A DNA stretch of 64,000 nucleotides, taken from positions 12,487 through 76,486 of the forward strand of contig BNTV01000008.1 of the NCBI GenBank assembly GCA_025996865.1, read 5' to 3'. The translations under genes were made by a program, and so were the position numbers. Shown here one piece after another: positions 57,122 through 64,000 of this stretch; positions within the stretch are counted from its first letter, which is position 1, and every line of letters starts with the position of its first letter. The notes under the pieces are model-generated. The model made no database searches. It saw only the letters and a list, made by a program, of their open reading frames with translations, and had not been told where the DNA came from. This DNA comes from Bacteroidia bacterium. Lineage in GTDB: Bacteria; Bacteroidota; Bacteroidia; Bacteroidales; Azobacteroidaceae.

Positions 57122-59341
57122 TCATATACGATAATCATTTTTTATTAAATAAGTACCGGTATTAGAACCGCAATATTTTTCGTGTTTTAGTTTTACCTTT
57201 TTGCCATTTAATATGACCGAATAAGATTTGTTTAAAGGAATCCTTAGTAAAACAGATCTATCAGGTATAGATGATTTTATCTTAAATGCAATTTTATTAC
57301 CTTGTTGTTTCTCCCAGCTAATTGAAAGGTTCTGATCTCCAATCATTATATTATCTGTGGAAAGGTACTCTAGATCGTCGGGTATATGACAAAATATTTC
57401 AACTCTATCCTCTAAACCAACGGAGTTAATTCCAATCAACCCTTGCAAAATACTTTCGATAAAAGGAGCATAGGACCATAGCTGTGATATGTTGGAGCAG
57501 CCATAAGGCTGGCATTCAGGAAACAATCCCAACTGAAAATGTGGAAGATCGAAAGGAGCTTTAGCTGCCAATTTGATCAACTTCCAACCTAAATTGGTAT
57601 GTCCGTAATTAAATGCTGCTGTAGCACAGATATTGTTGTGTACAACCCCGACCCCGGCATTAGTGATATCTTCACCCGGTGTATATTTACCAACCATTCC
57701 CCATGTGTTATTAATCCAATGATCAGAGATATAATTCATGGCAATTTGTCCATGTTTATCATTGGCAAGCTTGGTCTTTTGCGGAAATGCAACGCTCCAA
57801 AAATTACCAAATTCCTTTTTATTATTATTAGATAGGGCGCTTGGCCATATTTTCTTCTTGTCATCCCACCAATCGCGATTAAAATTCTTTTTGTAGATTG
57901 TAGCTTTATTTTTATATTGCCGAGCGACTTCCGGTTCATTTAATAAGGTCGCCATATTCGACAAGCATTCGAGGGCAGGATACATATACGCAGACGTAGT
58001 TAATTCCTCCCAATCACCTTGAAATTCCTGTTCCTCCATTAAACCATGCCCCTGAATATATAGATCATGGTCATCGTCAGCTGTTTTGAAAAGGTCTTCA
58101 ATCATTTGTTTGCAAACAGGATAAGCCAGTTCCAGGTATTCTCTATCCTTCGTCCAGGCATAATATTCCCAAGATGCAGCTACAAACTGAGGACCGACCT
58201 GAACATGATCCCAGCCTAATAGTTTTCCGTCGCTTCCTATTTCATGAGGTCCTCTAAGATGCTGTTTTGTGTAATCTAAAATATTATTCAACGTGCTTCG
58301 GGTTATAGTATCAAATCCGGCAGATATCGTACCCGCTGTAGAAAAACAAAAATCGGTACCGAAAAGGCGCGGATAAACAGGAACTCCCGCAGCAAAATAC
58401 AGATCGTTATAAAACGGCTTTGCATCCCTCGTATTCATTACCATATTTGCCTTAGCACAATAAAAAGCATCTGTTATTTTTTCATCCGAACATTTGAAAT
58501 TTACACCTTGCAAAATAGCTTTTTCGTAGTATAATCGTTTTTCTTTTTTTATTGAAGCATAATTATTTGAAAGTCTATTAAATGTATTATACGCTGATGA
58601 ATAATTCCCCATAGACCGGTTATCTCCCGCAATCAAAAATAGTATTTCCACATTACTGTTAGTTGGCAATTCAAGAGAATAAGTCAGGGTAATATTATTT
58701 CCTTCAATGCTAAAAGCCGATGGCTTCTGCTTACTACCCATGGTTAAAGCGCCCTGATTATCAAAAGCAATTATCAGTCCTTCGCTATAGAAAATCGAAT
58801 CTTTTTCGTCCTTAATTGATTCAGCTCTCCATGAAGGACGAACATTTATTTTCGAGGAAAATGAAAGAGTGATCTCTCTTTGTACGGAAGTTGTATTTTC
58901 TATCCGAATAGCAGAAAACAAAGCTTGTTCTTCTTCCACAATAAAGTCTTCCCGGGTAACGGACAGGTTATTCTTGGCAAAAAATAATTTAGCGGAATAA
59001 AAATTATGGTCAATGGTATTTGCATCTGTCAACATCCAATTTTCGTATCCATTTTCGGACAATTGAAATCCAAATCCATCAAGTAATTTCATCGGATGAC
59101 ACCAAATTCCACGTTCCACTGTCCTATCATCATCTTCAGAAAAAGAACCGTTCATTAGCCCGATTTCATACATCTTTTTACCTGACAAAAAGAAAGATGT
59201 CTGATTCATTGCCGGAACAGAAACATCTTTATCTATTGATCCAAACTTAAGCCTTTGTGTACCTTCCTGTTGAGCAAAAAGGATAACGTTTCCTCCCACC
59301 CAAAATAATAAAGATAGATAGATAAATAACATTTTTTCCAT
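57122..59341 (-). CDS. Exported (alpha/alpha)6-barrel glycoside hydrolase, family uncertain
   Basis: A 739-residue protein with a signal peptide (ending ILFAQ, about 24 residues). The first ~250 residues look like a beta-sandwich domain. From about 280 on, the pattern of paired helices with FYNDLYFAAGVPVYPRLFGTDFCFS, GWDHVQVGPQFVAASWEYYAWTKDREYLE, QEFQGDWEELTTSAYMYPAL and LPHFQLGLFPECQPYGCSN resembles six-hairpin glycosidases of the glycogen-debranching/GH63/GH65 group. Acidic residues in these loops are candidates for catalysis, but the family cannot be fixed by eye. It is much more AT-rich than the hydrolase gene downstream. It has its own promoter. Confidence 0.8.
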   Translation of the reverse strand: MEKMLFIYLSLLFWVGGNVILFAQQEGTQRLKFGSIDKDVSVPAMNQTSFFLSGKKMYEIGLMNGSFSEDDDRTVERGIWCHPMKLLDGFGFQLSENGYENWMLTDANTIDHNFYSAKLFFAKNNLSVTREDFIVEEEQALFSAIRIENTTSVQREITLSFSSKINVRPSWRAESIKDEKDSIFYSEGLIIAFDNQGALTMGSKQKPSAFSIEGNNITLTYSLELPTNSNVEILFLIAGDNRSMGNYSSAYNTFNRLSNNYASIKKEKRLYYEKAILQGVNFKCSDEKITDAFYCAKANMVMNTRDAKPFYNDLYFAAGVPVYPRLFGTDFCFSTAGTISAGFDTITRSTLNNILDYTKQHLRGPHEIGSDGKLLGWDHVQVGPQFVAASWEYYAWTKDREYLELAYPVCKQMIEDLFKTADDDHDLYIQGHGLMEEQEFQGDWEELTTSAYMYPALECLSNMATLLNEPEVARQYKNKATIYKKNFNRDWWDDKKKIWPSALSNNNKKEFGNFWSVAFPQKTKLANDKHGQIAMNYISDHWINNTWGMVGKYTPGEDITNAGVGVVHNNICATAAFNYGHTNLGWKLIKLAAKAPFDLPHFQLGLFPECQPYGCSNISQLWSYAPFIESILQGLIGINSVGLEDRVEIFCHIPDDLEYLSTDNIMIGDQNLSISWEKQQGNKIAFKIKSSIPDRSVLLRIPLNKSYSVILNGKKVKLKHEKYCGSNTGTYLIKNDYRI

Positions 59342-59475
59342 TTTTTCCGACGAATTTTAAAATTACACTATTAATTTACACTTTTCGATAATTCAATTTT
59401 GACTATTGCTTTTGCGTATTATCAGTTTAATCCTATTTCTTATTCCACAGGCAAAAAATTACATTTGTTCAGGCG

Positions 59476-59484
59476 ACAAAGATA
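59476..59484 (-). promoter_or_regulatory. -7 element before the glycoside hydrolase gene
   Basis: Minus-strand TATCTTTGT fits TAnnTTTG, about 134 bp before the ATG at 59341. The intervening 5' leader is AT-rich with no recognised riboswitch. Confidence 0.55.
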
Positions 59485-59539
59485 CAAAAGTATAAAAATA
59501 TATCAAATTTTAATTGCTATCATTTTAATTTTTTAGTTT

Positions 59540-61148
59540 TTAGTTCTCAAATATTTCATATTTGTCTTTGCCGATAAATATCACCGATAGATAACGGACG
59601 TCTGTACGACCGGCAAACAGATGCGAATCACGGTACTTTGCCAACTGGTTGCGGGCTTCTTCGCGTTTTTCCTCTATGGATTTCACATTCGATTTTTTGA
59701 TGTATTTGATTTCCCAAACCCATTCCCAGGGAATATCGGGAAACAGATGGCTTCGTTTCAACCATATATCCATATAACCTGCGGATACTTCCATTTCGGT
59801 AACGGGAACAAACAACCGGCTTTGGAAAAGGCTGTTCAGCAGGATGATTTTGAGGTATTTTTCGTCAAAATTTTCCAAATCGCGGTTCGATAACCGGCTG
59901 ATGATGTTTTCACTCATGTAGTCCAAAAACGGCTTCGGATAGCCCTGATAAGCCAAATCGCTCATAGCGCCCATCTGACGGCTGGGGTCAATCATTATAT
60001 CCTTACTGCTATCGCGAGTCATCTTGAGGATGTATTCCCAATAAACTGTCCGAATAGAATAATTGGGGACTTTCAACCATGTTTTTCCAAATTCGATTTT
60101 TTCGATTGTAAGTAATCCCATGTAATACAGCAGGGAAACGAAATTCTCGCTATTATGCAGTTCGTCGATGGAAAATTTAGGATTTATCATCGAAAGAATA
60201 TGATTATTTTCGGTAATTTCAATCAATTGCTCACTGTTACGTCCGTTCGCTATCAATGTCCGCAAGCGCCCGTAATCCGTTTTCAGATTGTCATCGACGA
60301 GGTACTCAAGCCTGTTGCCTCTTTTTTGAAAGTGGTCGAAAAAATAGAGTATCATCGACGGATTATATACCTTGTGTTCTCCCTCACCATGAAAAAGATA
60401 GCCGTTATAATAGAACTCCATATCTATATTAATATGTGACTTGTCAATTCCGGATACTCCCATCAGCCAATCGACTTCTTCCTGTGTAAATCCCAACATT
60501 TCATTGTACAACAGGTCAAGTGACAAATTATTGGAAATATTAAAACCGCTCGTCAAGTCGTCCAACATAATAGGCGTGATGCCGGTAAGTATGATGCGGT
60601 CGATGGTCGTTGGCAAAATGATCATATTCGTCAATGACAACAAACACTTTGCAAGCAATGGAATTAGCCGCCCGAAATGCTATATTTATCATTTCTGCGA
60701 TGGATTGTTGACCCTTACATTCCTGAATGAACTCTTTCGCATCGGGGATACAATCTTGATGGTTTTCCAAACAGGTAAGAACTGCCTGGCGTATCTTGCC
60801 GGTAAATGAAATCTTAAAATCCACCTCACTCCCGGTGTCCAAACCCGAAAAGTTGAATTTTAACACCACCATACTGCTATGCTTCAGAGTAGGATTTTTT
60901 CCGATATACAAGTCGCCAAACAGCGTGTTGAACTTATCCGCACCGTTGATGTCGTAATAATGCGACAGCATGGAGAAAAACAAACTTTTGCCGAACTTGC
61001 GCGGACGGGTAAAAAACAGGTATTTGTTGTTTTCTCGTTCCAACAGTTCAATAAAGCGGGTTTTATCCACGTAAGCATAATTATCCACGATTACGCTTTC
61101 AAAATTTGAATTGCCGTAAGGCAGGCGTTTGTATCTCGTATCCATCAC
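59540..61148 (-). pseudogene. Broken AAA-ATPase/PD-(D/E)XK nuclease gene
   Basis: Two minus-strand frames belong to one gene of the AAA-ATPase-like/DUF1703 family. The 5' part (61148 to about 60612) has the family opening RLPYGNSNFESVIVDNYAYVDKT, a Walker A-like RPRKFGKSLF and Walker B VFVVIDEYDHFAND. The 3' part resumes in another frame with IDRIILTGITPIMLDDLTSGFN and contains the nuclease motif YMDIWLKRSH...WEIKYIKKS. At the junction about 40-50 codons normally found between FAND and the DRI-TGI motif are missing and the frame shifts, so one deletion has inactivated the gene. These genes occur in many near-copies in Bacteroidota. Confidence 0.85.
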
Positions 61149-61165
61149 TTTTGTTTTTTCAGATC

Positions 61166-61174
61166 ACAAAAATA
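61166..61174 (-). promoter_or_regulatory. -7 element before the broken AAA-ATPase gene
   Basis: Minus-strand TATTTTTGT fits TAnnTTTG and lies 17 bp before the ATG at 61148. Confidence 0.5.
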
Positions 61175-61209
61175 AACAAATTTATTGAGATAACCGTTGT
61201 TCTACCGCT

Positions 61210-64000
61210 TTATTCGCAGTACTCATATATTTCCCCAAAAATACTACCGTACCGGTGATATTCGTTTGTGATACTTTGCTCTTTCAGATAATGCAGCAAT
61301 TCGAGGCGGCCTTCGACCAAAGGTTGATTGTCGGCAATATGCTTGCCTGATTTGGCCGCTTGCTGATACAATTCATCCGACAAACCTTTGGAGCAAGTGC
61401 GAATTCGTTCATACTGTTCCATGGTGTCGATGAATGTTTGTTCTTCTTCTACAATAACGTTTATTCCCGATAATGTTTTTGCTGCTTTTTGGACAAGTTC
61501 CCGATTCGGATTATTTTCGGAAACGCTTACCTTCATCAACGTTTTAGCAGTGTGTGCGGCAATCATTACCAGAAGAATATCGGCTGGATTGTCGTTGTCA
61601 GCCACCCTGAATCCTACATTTTTCAGCGGCAAATAGCGGAAAATATTTTCTTCGCCGTAGATATGGCTGACGTCTTTTTCCTGCGAAAATTCATCTGCCC
61701 AAGCTTGCTGGTAGCTTGCATATCCAAAATTGACGCGGTCTTTCTCTTTTTCATCCGTAGTCAAATCACTCAAGGCTGTCGATTGCGGAGCCTTTTTAAT
61801 TTCAGTTTCGGAAAATTCCACAAAACAAGACACGTAATTCGGACCTCCTGCTTTGATGCCTCCGCCGAATGCGGAACGTTTCATTCCGCCAAACGGTTGG
61901 CGGCGAACAATCGCGCCCGTGATACCCCGGTTGATATACAGATTTCCCGCTTCGAGACTGTTTTTCCAAAGCGTTTGTTCGGCGTCGTTCAGGCTTTGCA
62001 GACCGGAAGTCAAACCATATTCCGAAGCGTTGGCAAATTCGATTCCCTGTTCCAAACTGTCGATGCAAACAACCGACAACAAGGGCGCAAACAATTCTGT
62101 CCTGAATGTATAGCTTTCGGGTTTAACTCCCCATTTGACAGTGGGTTTAAGGATGTATTGTTTATCATCGACAAATTCCGGAGCGACTAACCACGATTCG
62201 CCTGGTTCCGGATGGTCGATGGCGTATTGCAATTTACTGTTGTGATTGTCGATCATCGGTCCGACATAGTTCATTGTATTCCAAACACTTCCCGTCCGCA
62301 AGCTGGTCACGGCGTCTTTCAGTTTCGATTTGAATATTTCGTCGTTGTAGATTTTTTTATCGACTAAGAGCAAGGAGCAAGCCGAACATTTTTGTCCTGC
62401 ATTGCCAAACGCCGATGTCACCACATTCAAGATGGCGTGATCCTGGTCGGCTTGTCCGGTAATGATAATGGCATTTTTACCGCCGGTTTCGGCTGCGAGC
62501 GGAGTCCGCGGACTGTTTGTCAACAAACGGAAAGCGGTATCCGTTCCTCCGGTCAGGATAATGTGTTTGATGGAAGGATGCGAAGTCAGGTGGTTCAGCG
62601 AAGAACGTTCGGCGGGACAGACGACTTGCAAGGCATCTTTTGGAACACCGGCTTCCCAGAAGCATTTAGCAAATTCCCAAGCAATCGGGAGCGCTACGGT
62701 AGCCGGTTTCAGGATGACCGTATTTCCGCCGGCCAAAGCGGATGCTACGCCACCCACCGGAATAGCCAACGGGAAATTCCAGGGTGGAATCACCAAAATA
62801 ATTCCCTTCGGTTGATGTTTTACAGTTTCCAATTCATTGAAAGTTTTCATTGAAACCGGATAAAAACGGCAGAAATCAATCGCTTCCGAAACTTCCACAT
62901 CGCCTTCGGTGAAAGTTTTACCGGTGATGGCAGCCATACAGCCAATCAAATCGCCCCGTTTGGCGGAAAGTTTGTCAGCTACCTTATGCAAGAGGGCGTT
63001 GCGTTTTTCGAGCGATGTTTTGCGCCAAAGCGAAAGATCTTTTTCAGCAGTTGCGATGATTTCTTTTACCTGTTCCAAAGTGGACAAATTAGCTTCGCAA
63101 AAAGTTGCTGTGTCATTATGACTGCGATCTTTGTAAAGCTTTTTATTTTCCGTAAGCAATTCTTTATGACCGATTTGTACGGGGACAACGAAATTTTTTT
63201 CATTGACGGTTGTACTCCATTTTTTCAAAACATCCAATGCCCATTTCCGGTTTTGCGGTAAATCCAAATCGGTATCGGGTTCATTGGCGAAAATGTTGGT
63301 GTCTTCTACGGAAACCGGTCTTCTGTTCCGGTCTTGATTGCGGAAGGGTGTTGTATGGACGGTATCTTTCAGTTTATACGCTTCCAAGAATTGTTGAGCC
63401 AGAAAATCCCACTGCGGACTATCTAATTGCAAATTAAACGCATAGCTCAAGAAATTTTCCTTACCGGTATTTTCGTCCAAGCGTCGCACGAGATAAGAAA
63501 TGGCATTCAGAAAATGGTTGGCTTTCACAACCGGAGTATAAAGGATAATGTTTTTTTGCAGTTTCCGCATCACGCGCGGGAGATTATTGGCCATCCCTTC
63601 CAACATTTCGAAAGTGACGTATTCCGAAACGCCGTTTTTCTCAGCCAAAAGGTGAGCGTAAGCAATGGTGAAAAAATTATGCGAAGCTACGCCAATCCGG
63701 CAAGCTTTGGCATTTTCGGGCAACAGAGCCGTATCAAGGATATGCAGGTAGTTGGCGTCCACTTCGACTTTGGTTTTTTGAACCGGGCACGGCCATCCGC
63801 GCAGGGAAGAAACAATGCTTTCCATCTGTAAATTAGCGCCTTTTACCAAACGCATTTTGATGGGAGCGCCACCCCCGGCTACGCGTTTTTTAGCAAAGTC
63901 GAGCAGCCGCTTTTGGAAACCGGAAGCATCGGGAAGATAGGCCTGCACAACGATTCCTGCCAAATAGCCTTTAAATTCCGGACGGCTCAGGACTTCGATG
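61210..64000 (-). CDS. putA: Bifunctional proline dehydrogenase / glutamate-semialdehyde dehydrogenase (PutA-like), N-terminus outside window
   Basis: About 930 codons are visible; the frame is open at the right edge. The first ~210 visible residues are the end of the FAD-dependent proline dehydrogenase barrel (RLVKGANLQME, ASHNFFTIAYA, FEMLEGMANN). The aldehyde dehydrogenase domain follows, with PPWNFPLAIP, the catalytic Glu in AAETGGKNAII and catalytic Cys in FGNAGQKCSACS, then ITGAIVRRQPFGGMK. Together they oxidise proline to glutamate. A C-terminal ~130-residue extension completes the protein. No DNA-binding RHH domain can be judged because the start is missing. It is convergent with nothing and lies 61 bp downstream of the broken ATPase gene's start. 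Confidence 0.93.
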   Translation of the reverse strand, partial: IEVLSRPEFKGYLAGIVVQAYLPDASGFQKRLLDFAKKRVAGGGAPIKMRLVKGANLQMESIVSSLRGWPCPVQKTKVEVDANYLHILDTALLPENAKACRIGVASHNFFTIAYAHLLAEKNGVSEYVTFEMLEGMANNLPRVMRKLQKNIILYTPVVKANHFLNAISYLVRRLDENTGKENFLSYAFNLQLDSPQWDFLAQQFLEAYKLKDTVHTTPFRNQDRNRRPVSVEDTNIFANEPDTDLDLPQNRKWALDVLKKWSTTVNEKNFVVPVQIGHKELLTENKKLYKDRSHNDTATFCEANLSTLEQVKEIIATAEKDLSLWRKTSLEKRNALLHKVADKLSAKRGDLIGCMAAITGKTFTEGDVEVSEAIDFCRFYPVSMKTFNELETVKHQPKGIILVIPPWNFPLAIPVGGVASALAGGNTVILKPATVALPIAWEFAKCFWEAGVPKDALQVVCPAERSSLNHLTSHPSIKHIILTGGTDTAFRLLTNSPRTPLAAETGGKNAIIITGQADQDHAILNVVTSAFGNAGQKCSACSLLLVDKKIYNDEIFKSKLKDAVTSLRTGSVWNTMNYVGPMIDNHNSKLQYAIDHPEPGESWLVAPEFVDDKQYILKPTVKWGVKPESYTFRTELFAPLLSVVCIDSLEQGIEFANASEYGLTSGLQSLNDAEQTLWKNSLEAGNLYINRGITGAIVRRQPFGGMKRSAFGGGIKAGGPNYVSCFVEFSETEIKKAPQSTALSDLTTDEKEKDRVNFGYASYQQAWADEFSQEKDVSHIYGEENIFRYLPLKNVGFRVADNDNPADILLVMIAAHTAKTLMKVSVSENNPNRELVQKAAKTLSGINVIVEEEQTFIDTMEQYERIRTCSKGLSDELYQQAAKSGKHIADNQPLVEGRLELLHYLKEQSITNEYHRYGSIFGEIYEYCE

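Overview
The window looks like a chromosomal segment of a Bacteroidota (Bacteroidales-type) bacterium. This rests on many -7 promoter elements of the form TAnnTTTG, weak or absent Shine-Dalgarno sites, a TonB-dependent receptor, a LytS/LytTR pair and exported propeller proteins. Base composition is uneven. The core genes are moderate in GC, the 22-36.5 kb block is clearly AT-rich, and the gene at 54.4-57.0 kb is clearly GC-rich. The species cannot be named from the sequence.

Layout. 0-9.9 kb is ordinary chromosome: an LPP20-like exported protein, a SWIM zinc-finger protein, a GT-B glycosyltransferase, an ECF sigma factor with a membrane partner, a TPR protein next to ribH, tRNA-Tyr(GTA), tRNA-Gly(TCC), and a LytS/LytTR two-component system. 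10-22 kb plus 36.5-51.3 kb form one long gene cluster. It holds six PQQ-like beta-propeller proteins, an NHL-like propeller and a ferredoxin with near-identical Tat-like leaders, a membrane polyferredoxin, a NuoE-NuoF-ferredoxin fusion, a NuoG-N-terminus-like iron-sulfur protein, a LolD/FtsX-type ABC transporter, a glycosyltransferase, a TonB receptor, an IPT/TIG lipoprotein, a radical SAM protein with non-canonical cysteine spacing and an MBL-fold hydrolase. I infer a cytoplasmic-NADH-to-periplasm electron route serving an exported propeller system; the substrate is unknown.

22.1-36.5 kb is an AT-rich defence block inserted inside that redox cluster. It is a Wadjet operon (jetA-jetB ... jetC-jetD) whose jetB/jetC junction has itself been opened by two related cargo cassettes: HTH regulator, GIY-YIG protein or nucleotidyltransferase, PD-(D/E)XK nuclease, metallophosphoesterase, plus RhuM and TPR genes. 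Copies of the first 10 jetC codons remain at both cassette starts, so the history can be read directly. This nested arrangement is the strongest candidate for something undescribed.

51.4-64 kb holds an SNF2 helicase, a GC-rich exported serine hydrolase, an AT-rich exported (alpha/alpha)6 glycoside hydrolase, a broken AAA-ATPase/PD-(D/E)XK gene and the 3' part of putA.

The second major theme is short repeats. Arrays of 7-bp units (GTTTCAA, GTTTCGA, GTTTAAG and similar), usually arranged as a large hairpin with the complementary units downstream, occupy nearly every gap of the redox cluster. They often supply stop codons, and they lie in frame inside several genes, above all the FtsX-type permease. 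At least five further small repeat families are also found in frame inside genes. The heptamer arrays are absent from the Wadjet block, which fits its later arrival.
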